Notes under the pieces: generated by a model
Databases searched by the model: none
What the model saw: only the letters and a program-made list of their open reading frames with translations
Told to the model about the DNA's origin: nothing
Program-made: the position numbers and the translations under genes
NCBI RefSeq assembly: GCF_003202285.1
Contig: NZ_MASW01000007.1
Coordinates: 768,093-832,092 of the forward strand
Origin: Prauserella muralis
Lineage (GTDB): Bacteria; Actinomycetota; Actinomycetes; Mycobacteriales; Pseudonocardiaceae
Length of the DNA: 64,000 nucleotides
Direction of reading: 5' to 3'
Shown here: positions 19,758-31,658 of the stretch, piece by piece
Numbering within the stretch: position 1 is the first letter of the stretch
How the letters are laid out: each line of letters opens with the position of its first letter

Positions 19758-20870
19758 GTGAAGACGAAGGCGGCAGTCCTGACCGGCGTACACCAGCCGT
19801 TCGAGCTCATCGAGCTGGACCTCGACGGCCCCGAGAAGGACGAGATCCTCATCCGCTACGTCGCCGCCGGGCTGTGTCACTCCGACCTGCACGTCGCCGA
19901 GGGCGACATCCCGCCCCGCTACCCGATCGTCGGCGGCCACGAGGGCGCGGGCGTGGTGGAGGAGGTCGGCGCGGCCGTCACCAAGGTCAAGCCCGGCGAC
20001 CACGTCGTGTGCAGCTTCATCCCGAGCTGTGGTCGCTGCCGGTACTGCTCCACCGGCAGGCAGAACCTGTGCGACCTCGGCGCCACCATCAGCGAGGGCT
20101 GCATGCCCGACGGCACGTTCCGCATGCACGCGAACGGCGTCGACTACGGGGGCACGTGCATGCTGGGCACGTTCTCCCAGTACGGCACGGTGAAGGAGGC
20201 CTCGGTCGTCAAGATCGATCCGAGCCTGCCGCTGGACGTCGCCGTGCTCGTCGGCTGCGGGGTGCCCACCGGCTGGGGAACCGCCGTGCACGCGGGCGCC
20301 GTCCGCCCCGGCGACACCACCGTCATCTACGGCATCGGCGGCATCGGCATCAACGCCGTGCAGGGCGCCGCGCACGCGGGCGCCAAGAACGTCGTGGTGG
20401 TCGACCCGATCGCGTTCAAGCGCGACACGGCGCTCAAGCTCGGCGCCACGCATGCCTTCGCGACCGCCGAGGAGGCACAGGCCGCCGTCGTCGACCTCAC
20501 CCGGGGCCAGCTCGCCGACCAGGCGCTCATCACCGTCGGCGTGGTCGACCAGGCGGTGGTGTCCGCGGGCTTCGACATCGTCGGCAAGGGCGGCGTCGTC
20601 GTCCTCACCGGCCTCGCCCACCCGGAGAGCATCACCGTGCAGGTGTCCGGCAGCGTGATGACGCTGTTCGAGAAGACCGTGAAGGGCGCGCTGTTCGGCT
20701 CGTCCAACCCGCAGTACGACATCGTCAAGGCACTCGATCTCTACCAGGCGGGCAAGCTCAAGCTCGACGAACTGGTCACGGCCACCTACACGCTGGAGCA
20801 GGTCAACGACGGCTACCGGGATCTGGTGGAGGGCAAGAACATCCGCGGCGTGCTCATCCACGAGCACTGA
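19758..20870 (+). CDS. NDMA-dependent alcohol dehydrogenase (Zn-type)
   Basis: A 370-residue medium-chain dehydrogenase closest to the actinobacterial NDMA-dependent group, in which the nicotinamide cofactor is tightly bound and electrons pass to mycofactocin in the cell. Catalytic zinc residues lie in GLCHSDLH and GGHEGAGV, the structural zinc set in CGRCRYCSTGRQNLC, and the NAD loop in YGIGGIGINAVQGA. The GTG at 19758 has AGGGAGG upstream. No mycofactocin genes lie nearby. A hairpin terminator follows at 20883. Confidence 0.9.
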   Translation: MKTKAAVLTGVHQPFELIELDLDGPEKDEILIRYVAAGLCHSDLHVAEGDIPPRYPIVGGHEGAGVVEEVGAAVTKVKPGDHVVCSFIPSCGRCRYCSTGRQNLCDLGATISEGCMPDGTFRMHANGVDYGGTCMLGTFSQYGTVKEASVVKIDPSLPLDVAVLVGCGVPTGWGTAVHAGAVRPGDTTVIYGIGGIGINAVQGAAHAGAKNVVVVDPIAFKRDTALKLGATHAFATAEEAQAAVVDLTRGQLADQALITVGVVDQAVVSAGFDIVGKGGVVVLTGLAHPESITVQVSGSVMTLFEKTVKGALFGSSNPQYDIVKALDLYQAGKLKLDELVTATYTLEQVNDGYRDLVEGKNIRGVLIHEH

Positions 20871-20882
20871 CGCGGGCGCGCA

Positions 20883-20911
20883 ACCGGCCTTCTCGTGGAT
20901 GGAAGGCCGGT
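20883..20911 (+). terminator. Terminator after the alcohol dehydrogenase
   Basis: Perfect 10-bp stem, ACCGGCCTTC with GAAGGCCGGT and a 9-nt loop, starting 13 bp after the stop codon. Confidence 0.8.
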
Positions 20912-20946
20912 GGACGCGCGCGTCGCGACCGGCCTAGGTTCGCGAC

Positions 20947-21486
20947 GTGGACACCGACGTCGCCCCCACCACGACACCGGCCGTGGACCGGCAGCTGGCC
21001 GAGCGGCTCGGCATCCTCATCGCCCGGTTCGTGCGCGACCTCGCCGAGGCGCCCGCGCTGCCGCCCGGCAGGCAGTTGGCCGACGCGCTGGCGTCGCGGG
21101 TGCTGGCGGAGCTGGGTGAGCCTGCCCCGCCGGGCGACGGCGACGATCTCGCCGACCGCATCCTCGCCTACTGCCTCGCCAACCTGGCCGACCCGGAGCT
21201 GTCCGTCGAGACGGTGGCCGGGGCGCACGGCATCTCGACGCGCTACCTGCAGAAGGTCCTGCGGCGCAGGAAGATCCGGTTGTGGGCGTGGATCCGGAGC
21301 AGACGGCTCGAGCGGATCCGCGACGACCTGCGCGACCCCCGGCTGGCCCACCGCACGGTCTCCGCGGTGGCGGCACGCTGGGGTGTCACCGACGCGACCC
21401 ACCTCAGCCGCGCGCTGAAGGCCGAGTTCGGCCGCACCGCCACGCAGATCCGCCACGGCAGCCGCCCATCCGGGCGATTGTCCTGA
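20947..21486 (+). CDS. AraC-type HTH protein lacking a ligand domain
   Basis: A 179-residue protein. The last ~100 residues are a double AraC HTH: LSVETVAGAHGISTRYLQKVLRR, then VSAVAARWGVTDATHLSRALKAEFG. The N-terminal ~75 residues are helical and too short for the usual AraC-binding-like sensor domain, so this may be a cut-down member of the FeaR/AraC_binding_2 group. It starts 76 bp after the alcohol dehydrogenase, beyond that gene's terminator. Confidence 0.75.
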   Translation: MDTDVAPTTTPAVDRQLAERLGILIARFVRDLAEAPALPPGRQLADALASRVLAELGEPAPPGDGDDLADRILAYCLANLADPELSVETVAGAHGISTRYLQKVLRRRKIRLWAWIRSRRLERIRDDLRDPRLAHRTVSAVAARWGVTDATHLSRALKAEFGRTATQIRHGSRPSGRLS

Positions 21487-21505
21487 ACCGAGAAGCGACG
21501 GAGAA

Positions 21506-21539
21506 GGTGGTGGCCGTTCGCCGTTGAACGGCCACCACC
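21506..21539. terminator. Bidirectional terminator
   Basis: Perfect 14-bp stem, GGTGGTGGCCGTTC with GAACGGCCACCACC and a 6-nt loop, between the convergent AraC-type gene and metF. Confidence 0.85.
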
Positions 21540-21569
21540 AGATCGGTGGAACCCCGCGGTCGGTCCCGG

Positions 21570-22454
21570 TCAGTCCTCGGGCGAGTAGTAGTCCAGCATT
21601 TCGAGGAACGTCTCGAACGCGGGTTTCGAGGGCCCGTAGGGCGCCTCGAGGTGGATGCTCAGTGGAAACCCGAGGTCGGCGACACCGTCGATCACGCGCT
21701 TGTACAGGTCGACGAGCTCGCGCTTGCGTTCGGCGAAGGACCGCTGGGACAGGCGCGCGACGAACTCCTGCTCCTGCTTGACGACGTCGTTGCCGGGGTC
21801 CTGGATGAGCCAGTCGATCAGCCGGACACTGCTCTCCATACCCGGCACGAAGCCGAAGGACAGCAGCAGCTCCGGCCGGTGCGGGCTGCGGGCCGCGAAG
21901 TCGCGGAGGAAGCCGACGATCGCGTCGGAGAACAGCAGCTGCGTCATGGCGAACGTGGCGCCCCGCTCGCATTTGAACGTGAGCCGGCCGTGCTCCCCTT
22001 CCCGCGTCGGGATGAGGACGACGCCGCGGTTGTCGACGACGTCGGTGAACTCCGCGAGGGCGTCGGTCGGCGCCATCCCTGGTCCCTCGCCGTCGCTCAT
22101 CGTGCGGGGCACGCCGACGAAGACGACGCCGTCCATGCCGGCGCCGCCCAGCGCCTGCAGCCGCCGGGTCAGCTTCTGCTGGTCGAGGAACGCGGTGACC
22201 TGCGTGCAGATGCCCCGCACGTCGCCGAGTTCGGGCCGGATCGCCTGCCAGAAGTCCAGTGTGTCCATCTTCGGCTTGATCTCGATCGGCCGGTCCTCGT
22301 CCTCGGCGATCATGCCGGGAATGAGCACGTGCTTGATCCGTTCGGTCAGCCCACTGGCCTTGCCGTTGTCGACGACCTTCCGGGCGATCTCGACGGCCTT
22401 CTCGGCGCCGCCTTCGACGTCCGGTGGGACGAGCTCCAATGCGATGGTTTCCAT
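21570..22454 (-). CDS. metF: Methylenetetrahydrofolate reductase
   Basis: A 294-residue protein of the MetF TIM-barrel family size. It begins METIALELVPPDVEGGAEKA, contains VVFVGVPRTMSDGEGPGMAP and FKCERGATFAMTQLLFSD, and ends with an amphipathic region. It would reduce 5,10-methylene-THF to 5-methyl-THF, the methyl donor used by MetH. It is the last gene of the betaine/methyl-cycle cluster. A hairpin in the 88-bp gap after sahH may lower its expression relative to the earlier genes. The sequence is divergent from E. coli MetF, so context carries part of the assignment. Confidence 0.75.
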   Translation of the reverse strand: METIALELVPPDVEGGAEKAVEIARKVVDNGKASGLTERIKHVLIPGMIAEDEDRPIEIKPKMDTLDFWQAIRPELGDVRGICTQVTAFLDQQKLTRRLQALGGAGMDGVVFVGVPRTMSDGEGPGMAPTDALAEFTDVVDNRGVVLIPTREGEHGRLTFKCERGATFAMTQLLFSDAIVGFLRDFAARSPHRPELLLSFGFVPGMESSVRLIDWLIQDPGNDVVKQEQEFVARLSQRSFAERKRELVDLYKRVIDGVADLGFPLSIHLEAPYGPSKPAFETFLEMLDYYSPED

Positions 22455-22494
22455 GGGTCCTTCCGGCTCAGGTCTGGGGGATTGCCGACCGGGT

Positions 22495-22536
22495 GTCCGC
22501 GCCCCGCGGGCGAACCCCGCCCAGCGGGGCGCGGAC
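22495..22536 (-). terminator. Hairpin between sahH and metF
   Basis: A 13-bp stem, GTCCGCGCCCCGC with GCGGGGCGCGGAC and a 16-nt loop, lies 6 bp after the sahH stop. It could be a partial terminator inside the operon. Confidence 0.7.
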
Positions 22537-22542
22537 GCGCCG

Positions 22543-24000
<1,458 letters not shown>

Positions 24001-24026
24001 GTTTCCCTTTCTTCTGGTTGAAGCAC

Positions 24027-27000
24027 TCACGTGTTGAAGTACTTCGCTTCGGGGTGGTGGGCGACGATCGCGTCGGTCGACTGTTCGGGATGCAGCTGGA
24101 ACTCCTCGGAGAGCTCCACGCCGATCCGCTCGGCCTCGAGCAGCTCGACGATCTTGGCCCGGTCCTCCAGGTCCGGGCAGGCGCCGTAGCCGAAGGAGAA
24201 CCGGGCGCCCCGGTAGCCCAGCTTGAAGAACTGCTGCACGTCCTCGGGGTCCTCCTCGGCCACCGCGGCGCCGGAGGAGAACCGCAGTTCCTGCCGGATG
24301 CGGCGGTGCCAGTACTCGGCCAGTGCCTCGGTGAGCTGCACGCCGAGGCCGTGGATCTCCAGGTAGTCCCGGTAGGCGTCCTTGGCGAACAGCTCGCCTG
24401 CGTAGTCGGCGATGGGCTGGCCCATGGTCACCAGCTGCACGGGCAGCACATCCACCTGCCCGGTCTCCTCGGCCTTCTCCCGGGAGCGGAAGAAGTCGGC
24501 AAGGCACAGTCTCCTGTCCCGGCGCTGGCGGGGGAAGCTGAACCGCATCCGCTCGGGCGCGTCCGGCTCGTCCTTGTCGAGCACCACCAGGTCGTTGCCC
24601 ACCGAGTAGCACGGGAAGTAGCCGTAGACCAGTGCGGCGTGGGCGAGGATGCCCTGGGTGGACAGCTCGTCGACCCAGGCGCGCAGCCGGGGCCTGCCCT
24701 CGGTCTCCACGAGCTCCTCATAGGACGGTCCCTCGCCCTGGCGGGCGCCGCGCAGGCCCCACTGGCCGAAGAACGTCGCCCGCTCGTCCAGCAGCGAAAG
24801 GTAGTCGGCCACCGGCACTCCCCTGACCACGCGGGAGCCCCAGAACGCGGGCGTGGGCACCGGCACGTCGGCGTCCACATCGGACCGGGTCGTATCGTCG
24901 AGCGACGGTTCCTCGCCCTGGGCGGCCTTGCGCTGCTCCGCGATCCGCAGCGAGCGTTCGCGCCGGGCCTTGCGCTCGGCCTTCTTCGCCTGCTCCGCCT
25001 CGTCCTCGGCCGGGGTCTCGCCTCGTTTGACCGCCATCAGCCGGTCCATGAGGTTGAGCCCCTCGAAGGCGTCCTTGGCGTAGCGGACGTCGCCCTCGTA
25101 GACCTCGTCGAGGTCGTTCTCCACGAACGTGCGGGTCAGCGCCGCGCCGCCCAGCAGCACCGGGTACTTCTGCGCCACCCCGCGGGCGTTCATCTCCTGC
25201 AGGTTGTCCTTCATGATCACGGTGGACTTCACCAGCAGGCCGGACATGCCGATGGCGTCGACCTTGTGCTCCTCCGCGGCCTCCAGGATGGCGTTGATCG
25301 GCTGCTTGATGCCGATGTTCACCACGTCGTAGCCGTTGTTGGAGACGATGATGTCGACCAGGTTCTTGCCGATGTCGTGCACGTCGCCCTTGACCGTGGC
25401 CAGCAGCAGCTTGCCCTTGCCGCCGGAGTCGTCCTTCTCCATGTGCGGCTCGAGGTAGGCCACCGCCGTCTTCATCACCTCGGCCGACTGCAGCACGAAC
25501 GGCAGCTGCATCTGCCCGGAGCCGAACAGGTCACCGACGACCTTCATGCCGGCGAGCAGGTTCTCGTTGATGATGTCCAGCGGCGGCTTCTCGGCCATCG
25601 CGGCGTCGAGGTCGGCCTCGAGGCCGTTGACCTCGCCCTCGATGATGCGCTTCTCCAGCCGCTCCAGCAGCGGCAGCTTGGCCAGCTCCTCGGCCCGCGA
25701 CGCCTTGCTCGAGGAGGCGGTCTTGCCCTCGAACAGCGCCATGAGCTTCTGCAGCGGGTCGTAGCCCTCGGCACGCCGGTCGTAGATCAGGTCGAGCGCC
25801 ACCTCGCGCGGCTCGTCCTCGATCTTGTTCATCGGCAGGATCTTCGACGAGTTCAGGATCGCCGAGTCGAGCCCGGCCTCGCGGCACTCGTGCAGGAACA
25901 CCGAGTTGAGCACCTGCCGCGCCGCCGGGTTCAGACCAAAGGAGACGTTGGAGAGCCCGAGCGTGGTCTGCACGTCCGGGTGCCGCCGCTTGAGCTCGCG
26001 GATCGCGTTGATCGTCTCCAGCGCGTCCTTGCGGACCTCCTCCTGACCGGTGGTGATGGGAAACACCAGGCAGTCGACGATGATCGCCGACTCCTCCATC
26101 CCCCAGTTGGTGGTCAGGTCCTCGATGGCCCGCTCGGCGACCCGCAGCTTCCAGTCGGCGGTGCGGGCCTGCCCCTCCTCGTCGATACAGGTGATCACCA
26201 CCGAGGCGCCGTGCTCGACGGCCATGCGCATGACCCGGTCGTAGCGCCCGCCCGGCTCGGTGCCGTCCTCGTAGTTCACCGAGTTGATCGAGCACCGGCC
26301 ACCGAGATGCTCCAGCCCGGCCTCGATCACGTCCGGCTCGGTGGAGTCGACCATGATCGGCAGCGTGGAGGCCGTCGCCAGCCGCGAGGCCAGCTCCCGC
26401 ATGTCCTCGGTGCCGTCGCGGCCCACGTAGTCCACACAGAGATCGAGCATGTGCGCGCCCTCACGGGTCTGCGCCTTGGCGATCTCGACGCAGTCCTCGT
26501 AGCGCGCCTCGAGCATCGCCTCCCGGAACTTCTTCGACCCGTTGGCGTTGGTGCGCTCGCCGATGTTGAGGATCGAGGCGTCCTGCTCGAACGGCACCGA
26601 CTGATACACCGACGACACCGCCGGCACGACCTCCGGGGTGCGTTCCCTCGGCTGCAGGCCGGCCACCGCCTCGACCACGGCGCTGACGTGCTCGTTCGTG
26701 GTGCCGCAGCAGCCGCCCACCAGCCGGGCGCCGAACTCGGTGACGAACCCGGACAGCGCCTCGGCCAGCTCGTCCGGCCGCAGCGGGTACACCGCCCCGT
26801 TGGGACCCAGCTCGGGCAGGCCGGCGTTGGGCATCACCGACAGCGGCACCCGCGCGTGGTCGGCGAGCACCCGCAGGTGCTCGCTCATCTCCGCGGGGCC
26901 GGTGGCGCAGTTCATGCCGATCAGGTCGATGCCCAGCGGCTCCAGCGCCGTCAGCGCCGCACCGATCTCCGAGCCCACCAGCATCGTGCCGGTCTGTTCG

Positions 27001-27581
27001 ACGGTCACCTGCGCGATGATCGGCACCCGGCGCCCGGCCTGCTCCATGGCCCGCTTGGCGGCGACGATCGCCGCCTTGGTCTGCAGCAGGTCCTGCGAGG
27101 TCTCCACCAGCACCGCGTCGATCCCGCCGTCGAGCAGGCCGAGCACGTTGTCCACGTAGGCGTCGCGCAGCGTCGCGTACGGGGCGTGCCCGAGGGTGGG
27201 TAGCTTCGTGCCCGGCCCCACCGAGCCGAGGACGAACCGCGGGCGGTCGGGGGTGGAGAACTCGTCGGCGGCCTGCCTGGCCAGCACCGCGCCCTTCTCC
27301 GCGAGGTCGCGGATGCGCTCGGTGATGCCGTACTCACCGAGGTTGGCCAGGTTGGTGCCGAAGGTGTTGGTCTCGATGGCGTCCGAACCGGCCTCCAGGA
27401 AGCCCCGGTACACCGAACTGACCACGTCGGGACGGGTCTCGTTGAGGATCTCGTTGCAGCCCTCCAGCTGGGCGAAGTCGTCCAGCGTCAGATCGTGGGC
27501 CTGCAGCGCCGTCCCCATCCCGCCGTCGGCGACGAGCACCCGCCGGTTCAGTTCGGCGAGGAAACGACTGTCGCTGTCCAT
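24027..27581 (-). CDS. metH: Cobalamin-dependent methionine synthase
   Basis: A 1184-residue MetH with all four modules in order: homocysteine-binding barrel (1-~320; zinc Cys in GMNCATGP and [10 protein letters not shown]), pterin-binding barrel (~345-620; [14 protein letters not shown]), cobalamin cap and Rossmann domain (~640-890; base-off His in DVHDIGKN), and the AdoMet reactivation domain (~930-1184). It regenerates methionine from homocysteine with 5-methyl-THF. The start is ATG 27581; a GTG at 27593 that would overlap the adoK stop by 4 nt is an equally reasonable choice. It lies between adoK and sahH in the cluster. Confidence 0.95.
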   Translation of the reverse strand: MDSDSRFLAELNRRVLVADGGMGTALQAHDLTLDDFAQLEGCNEILNETRPDVVSSVYRGFLEAGSDAIETNTFGTNLANLGEYGITERIRDLAEKGAVLARQAADEFSTPDRPRFVLGSVGPGTKLPTLGHAPYATLRDAYVDNVLGLLDGGIDAVLVETSQDLLQTKAAIVAAKRAMEQAGRRVPIIAQVTVEQTGTMLVGSEIGAALTALEPLGIDLIGMNCATGPAEMSEHLRVLADHARVPLSVMPNAGLPELGPNGAVYPLRPDELAEALSGFVTEFGARLVGGCCGTTNEHVSAVVEAVAGLQPRERTPEVVPAVSSVYQSVPFEQDASILNIGERTNANGSKKFREAMLEARYEDCVEIAKAQTREGAHMLDLCVDYVGRDGTEDMRELASRLATASTLPIMVDSTEPDVIEAGLEHLGGRCSINSVNYEDGTEPGGRYDRVMRMAVEHGASVVITCIDEEGQARTADWKLRVAERAIEDLTTNWGMEESAIIVDCLVFPITTGQEEVRKDALETINAIRELKRRHPDVQTTLGLSNVSFGLNPAARQVLNSVFLHECREAGLDSAILNSSKILPMNKIEDEPREVALDLIYDRRAEGYDPLQKLMALFEGKTASSSKASRAEELAKLPLLERLEKRIIEGEVNGLEADLDAAMAEKPPLDIINENLLAGMKVVGDLFGSGQMQLPFVLQSAEVMKTAVAYLEPHMEKDDSGGKGKLLLATVKGDVHDIGKNLVDIIVSNNGYDVVNIGIKQPINAILEAAEEHKVDAIGMSGLLVKSTVIMKDNLQEMNARGVAQKYPVLLGGAALTRTFVENDLDEVYEGDVRYAKDAFEGLNLMDRLMAVKRGETPAEDEAEQAKKAERKARRERSLRIAEQRKAAQGEEPSLDDTTRSDVDADVPVPTPAFWGSRVVRGVPVADYLSLLDERATFFGQWGLRGARQGEGPSYEELVETEGRPRLRAWVDELSTQGILAHAALVYGYFPCYSVGNDLVVLDKDEPDAPERMRFSFPRQRRDRRLCLADFFRSREKAEETGQVDVLPVQLVTMGQPIADYAGELFAKDAYRDYLEIHGLGVQLTEALAEYWHRRIRQELRFSSGAAVAEEDPEDVQQFFKLGYRGARFSFGYGACPDLEDRAKIVELLEAERIGVELSEEFQLHPEQSTDAIVAHHPEAKYFNT

Positions 27582-27589
27582 ACTCCCGC

Positions 27590-28567
27590 TCACACTCGCA
27601 GCTTCGACTCGATCTCGGCCGCGGCGTCGTTGCCGTAGGTCTTGGCGATCCGCTTGGAGAAGTCGGCGCGGTCCAATGTGTACTCCTGGGTGCCGACCGT
27701 CTCCAGAACGATCGCCGCCAGCGTACAGCCCACCTGCGCGGAGCGTTCGAGGCTCAGCTTCGCGTGCAGGCCCCACAGGAACCCGGCGCGGAACGCGTCA
27801 CCCACACCGGTGGGGTCGACCTCCTCGCTCACGTCGTGTGCCGGGACGAACACGGGCTCGAACCCGTCGCCCTCGATGCGCACACCCTCCGAACCGTGGG
27901 TCATCACCCAGCGGCCGACCCGCTGACGCACCTCGTCCGCCGTCCAGCCGGTGGCCTTGAGCAGCAGCGACGTCTCGTACTCGTTGGTGAACAGGTAGGC
28001 CGCGCCGTCGACCAGCTTGCGGATCTCCGGGCCCTCCATGCGGGCCAGCTGCTGCGAAGGGTCGGCGGCGAAGGGGATGCCGCGCTCGCGGCACTCCTCG
28101 GTGTGGCGCACCATCGCCACCGGGTCGTTCGGCGCCACGACCACCAGGTCCAGGCCACCCAGGCGGTCGGCGACGGCCTGCAGCTCGATGTTGCGGGCCT
28201 CCTCCATCGCGCCCGCGTAGAACGACGCGATCTGCGCCTGCGTCTCGTCGGTGGTGCACAGGAAGCGGGAGGTGTGCCGCGTCTGCGACACGTGCACCGA
28301 CTTCGTGTCGACCCCGTGACGCTCGAGCCACGAACGGTAGTCGTCGAAGTCGGTGCCCACGGCCCCGACCAGGACCGGGTTCATGCCCAGGCAGCCCAGC
28401 CCGAACGAGATGTTCGCCGCGACACCTCCCCGCCGGATGTCGAGCTGGTCGACCAGGAACGACAGGGACACCTTCTCGAGCTGGTCGGCGACGAACTGGT
28501 CGGAGAACTTGCCGGGAAAGACCATCAGGTGGTCGGTGGCGATGGAGCCGGTCACCGCGATACGCAT
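27590..28567 (-). CDS. adoK: Adenosine kinase (PfkB family)
   Basis: A 325-residue PfkB-family kinase closely resembling the mycobacterial AdoK type: MRIAVTGSIATDHLMVFPGK at the start, DPSQQLARMEGPEIRKLVDG and AYLFTNEYE in the middle, and the catalytic anion-hole signature DPTGVGDAFRAGF. It phosphorylates adenosine to AMP, removing the second product of SahH and pulling that equilibrium forward. It lies directly between metK and metH and nearly abuts metH. Confidence 0.92.
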   Translation of the reverse strand: MRIAVTGSIATDHLMVFPGKFSDQFVADQLEKVSLSFLVDQLDIRRGGVAANISFGLGCLGMNPVLVGAVGTDFDDYRSWLERHGVDTKSVHVSQTRHTSRFLCTTDETQAQIASFYAGAMEEARNIELQAVADRLGGLDLVVVAPNDPVAMVRHTEECRERGIPFAADPSQQLARMEGPEIRKLVDGAAYLFTNEYETSLLLKATGWTADEVRQRVGRWVMTHGSEGVRIEGDGFEPVFVPAHDVSEEVDPTGVGDAFRAGFLWGLHAKLSLERSAQVGCTLAAIVLETVGTQEYTLDRADFSKRIAKTYGNDAAAEIESKLRV

Positions 28568-28654
28568 AACAGGGCACTCCTCACATCGTGGGCTGGGCGG
28601 GGCGCGAGGCGGACCCGGCCGCGCGCGGGCTCACGCGGCCGGGCCGGACCACCG

Positions 28655-29854
28655 TCAGGCCTTGGCGGCGTCCTTCAGAGCGGGGGCGCGGTCGGTGCGC
28701 TCCCACGGCAGGTCCGCGTCCGGCCGCCCGAAGTGCCCGTAGGAGGCCGTCTGCGCGTAGATCGGGCGCAGCAGGTCCAGATCGCGGATGATCGCGGCGG
28801 GCCGCAGGTCGAACACCTCGTCGATCGCCTTCTGGATCTTCTCCGGCGCCACCTTCTCGGTGCCGAAGGTCTCCACGAACAGGCCCACCGGCGCCGCCTT
28901 GCCGATGGCGTAGGCGACCTGGATCTCGGCACGGTCGGCGAGGCCCGCCGCGACGATGTTCTTGGCCACCCAGCGCATCGCGTACGCCGCGGAACGGTCC
29001 ACCTTCGACGGGTCCTTGCCCGAGAAGGCACCGCCACCGTGCCGGGCCATGCCGCCGTAGGTGTCCACGATGATCTTGCGGCCGGTGAGACCGGCGTCAC
29101 CCATCGGGCCGCCGACCACGAACCGGCCCGTCGGGTTGATGAGGATCCTGGGGTCCTCGGCCTCCAGTCCCAGCGACGAGATCTCCGGGGCGATGACCTT
29201 CTCCCGCAGGTCCACCGCGAGCATCTTGTCCAGGTCGACGCCCTCGGCGTGCTGGCTGGAGATCACCACGGTGTCCAGGCGCACCGGCTGCTCACCGGCG
29301 TACTCGATGGTCACCTGCGTCTTGCCGTCCGGCCGCAGGTACGGCACCGTGCCGTCCTTGCGCACCTGGGTCAGCCTGCGCGAGAGGCGGTGCGCCAGTG
29401 CGATCGGCAGCGGCATCAGCTCCGGCGTGTCGGTGCAGGCGTAGCCGAACATGAGCCCCTGGTCACCGGCGCCCTGCTTGTCCAGATCGTCCAGGGCGTT
29501 CTCCAGCCGCGTCTCGTACGCGGTGTCCACGCCCTGCGCGATGTCGGGCGACTGGGAGCCGATCGCCACGTTCACGCCACACGAGGTGCCGTCGAAGCCC
29601 TTGTCCGACGAGTCGTAGCCGATGTCGAGGATCTTCTCCCGCACCAGCGTGGGCACGTCCACGTACGCGTCGGTGGTCACCTCACCGGCCACGTGCACCT
29701 GGCCGGTGGTGATCAGCGACTCCACCGCGACGCGGCTGCGGGGGTCCGCGGCGAGCATCGCGTCCAGGATCGTGTCGCTGATCGCGTCACACATCTTGTC
29801 CGGGTGGCCCTCGGTCACGGACTCGCTGGTGAACAACCTTCGGTTTGCAGTCAC
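28655..29854 (-). CDS. metK: S-adenosylmethionine synthetase
   Basis: A 399-residue MetK with the signatures [30 protein letters not shown] (methionine/ATP site) and [19 protein letters not shown] (P-loop region). It makes S-adenosylmethionine from methionine and ATP. Placement immediately after the betaine methyltransferase gene suggests a dedicated SAM supply; whether another housekeeping metK exists elsewhere in the genome cannot be seen here. Confidence 0.97.
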   Translation of the reverse strand: MTANRRLFTSESVTEGHPDKMCDAISDTILDAMLAADPRSRVAVESLITTGQVHVAGEVTTDAYVDVPTLVREKILDIGYDSSDKGFDGTSCGVNVAIGSQSPDIAQGVDTAYETRLENALDDLDKQGAGDQGLMFGYACTDTPELMPLPIALAHRLSRRLTQVRKDGTVPYLRPDGKTQVTIEYAGEQPVRLDTVVISSQHAEGVDLDKMLAVDLREKVIAPEISSLGLEAEDPRILINPTGRFVVGGPMGDAGLTGRKIIVDTYGGMARHGGGAFSGKDPSKVDRSAAYAMRWVAKNIVAAGLADRAEIQVAYAIGKAAPVGLFVETFGTEKVAPEKIQKAIDEVFDLRPAAIIRDLDLLRPIYAQTASYGHFGRPDADLPWERTDRAPALKDAAKA

Positions 29855-29954
29855 AGTGCTTCCCTTGCTGTCGTCAGGCGCGTCAGGCGCGCAGGCTTGT
29901 GGTCAGGGGCGCACACAGCGTGCGTGCGCGCCCGGAGGGCACAGCTGGAGTGTG

Positions 29955-31658
29955 TCAGGACCGCGCGTGGAAGATGCCCCACGCGAGATTGCCGGCACGG
30001 CCGCCTTCGACCCAGTTCCTCAAACCCACCTTCATCCGCGTCAGATACTCGTTACTAACGCTGGCGGAGATGTCGTCGTTACGACGCTCGGTCTCCTCCA
30101 GGACGCGACCGTAGTGGGTGGCCAGCTGGTGCGTGTGGTCCTCGAACTCGATCGAGGACATGCCGAGCCGGTTCAGCTCCCGCCGGTAGAAGTCCGGCGA
30201 GCCCATCGTGTCGAGGTGCAGCCGTTCCAGGATCGGCCGCAGCGCCGTCTTGTCGCAGGTGTCGGAGGCCATCGGGTCGGTGAAGATGAACTCGCCCTTC
30301 GGCTTGAGGACCCGGGCCACCTCGCGCAGCACCTGGCTGCGGTCACCGCTGTGCAGCATCGCGTCCTGCGACCAGACGACGTCGAACTCGTTGTCGTCGA
30401 AGGGCAGGTCCTCGAACGACCCGTCGACCACGTCGATCAGCCCGTCGAGCCCCTGCTGGACGTTGTACTTGCGGTTGCGCTCGTTCTCGACCTCGCTGAG
30501 GTTGAGGCACGTGACCTTGCAGCCGTAGGTCTTGGCGAGGTAGCGCGCGGCGCCGCCGTAGCCGGCCCCGATGTCGAGCACCCTGCTGTCCTTGGTGAGC
30601 CCGGTCTTGCTCGCCATGCGCTCCACCGTGCGCCTGCTGGCGGGCGCGATGGCCTCGTCCGGTGTCTCGTAGAGACCGACGTGGATGTCCTCGCCGCCCC
30701 AGATCGAGTAGTAGAAGTTGTCCGCGTCGTCGGAGTTGTAGTAGTCACGCGCCACGCCGACCGCACCCGAGTAGGTGGGTGCGTCGTCGCTGGTCTTGAT
30801 GTACTGCTTCTCCGCGACGTGGATGAGGAAGTCCGGGTCGTCGGCGGTGAACGTCTCCTGGAAGTCGCCGTAGGTCTCGACCCGCTGGAAGCCCACCTCG
30901 CGCAGCAGCCGCCGCACGTAGTCCTTGCGCAGCGGGAACATGTTGAGGTGGTACTGCGACTCGTCGGGGAAGCGGTACCGGAACCGCGCCAGCCCCTCGT
31001 CGACGTACTCGGGCTCCGCGGTCACCTGGTCGCCGCAGTAGTAGTACGTGTGCTTGCTCGAGTAGCCGTTGTCCAGGATCGCGTCGTAGTTGCGCTGGTC
31101 CAGGATCAGGATGCCGTCGTGCTTGAGCACCGCGTAGAACTCGGCGAGCGCCTTGCGGCGGTCCCGCTCGGAGAAGAGGTGGGTGAAGGAGTTGCCAAGG
31201 CAGACCACGGCGTCGAACTGGCCGTGCACGTCGCGGTTGAGCCAGCGCCAGTCGGCGTGCACGACGCGCAGGATGTGGCCGCCGTAGCTCAGGCCGTTCT
31301 CGAAGGCCTTCGTCAGCATCTCGGCGCTGCCGTCGACGCTGACCGTGTCGAACCCCTCCTCGATGAGCCGCACCGAGTGGAAGCCGGTGCCGGTCGCGAC
31401 GTCGAGCACCGACTTGACGCCACGGGACTTCAGCAGGTCGACGAAGAACTTGCCCTCGCTCTCGTAGCGCTTCTTCCAGTCGATCAGCTCGTCCCACTTC
31501 TCCACGAAGCCGGTGACGTACTCGTTGGTGTAGTGGTCGGAGTCGCGAACCTCCAGCGGGTCCGGACCGAACGCCTGCTCCGGGTGTGCCTCTATCCGGG
31601 TCTCGTTCTCTTCACCGGACTCTCGCACGTCCATTTGGCCAGGCATCGAATCCTTCAT
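29955..31658 (-). CDS. Fused glycine/sarcosine and sarcosine/dimethylglycine N-methyltransferase
   Basis: One 567-residue chain with two methyltransferases. Residues ~40-285 are a glycine/sarcosine N-methyltransferase with SAM motif VLDVATGTGFHSVRL and the cap region YSSKHTYYYCGDQ. Residues ~295-567 are a sarcosine/dimethylglycine N-methyltransferase with SAM motif VLDIGAGYGGAARYL and the dimethylglycine-type segments FYYSIWGGEDIHVGLYE and SQDAMLHSGDR. Together they convert glycine to glycine betaine with three SAM. Fused forms are known from halophilic actinomycetes such as Actinopolyspora. An acidic N-terminal leader precedes the first domain. It is the first gene of the cluster, with a roughly 300-nt leader. 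Confidence 0.93.
   Translation of the reverse strand: MKDSMPGQMDVRESGEENETRIEAHPEQAFGPDPLEVRDSDHYTNEYVTGFVEKWDELIDWKKRYESEGKFFVDLLKSRGVKSVLDVATGTGFHSVRLIEEGFDTVSVDGSAEMLTKAFENGLSYGGHILRVVHADWRWLNRDVHGQFDAVVCLGNSFTHLFSERDRRKALAEFYAVLKHDGILILDQRNYDAILDNGYSSKHTYYYCGDQVTAEPEYVDEGLARFRYRFPDESQYHLNMFPLRKDYVRRLLREVGFQRVETYGDFQETFTADDPDFLIHVAEKQYIKTSDDAPTYSGAVGVARDYYNSDDADNFYYSIWGGEDIHVGLYETPDEAIAPASRRTVERMASKTGLTKDSRVLDIGAGYGGAARYLAKTYGCKVTCLNLSEVENERNRKYNVQQGLDGLIDVVDGSFEDLPFDDNEFDVVWSQDAMLHSGDRSQVLREVARVLKPKGEFIFTDPMASDTCDKTALRPILERLHLDTMGSPDFYRRELNRLGMSSIEFEDHTHQLATHYGRVLEETERRNDDISASVSNEYLTRMKVGLRNWVEGGRAGNLAWGIFHARS

Noticed and set aside
18979-21418. Long plus-strand frames across the DUF1772 and alcohol dehydrogenase genes
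   Set aside because: They join antisense and out-of-frame segments; only the frame from GTG 19758 has dehydrogenase motifs.
24018-27203. A 1061-codon open frame on the plus strand opposite metH
   Set aside because: It is an antisense shadow of a high-GC gene: the product is His/Gln/Arg/Leu-rich without domains, whereas metH shows all four expected modules.
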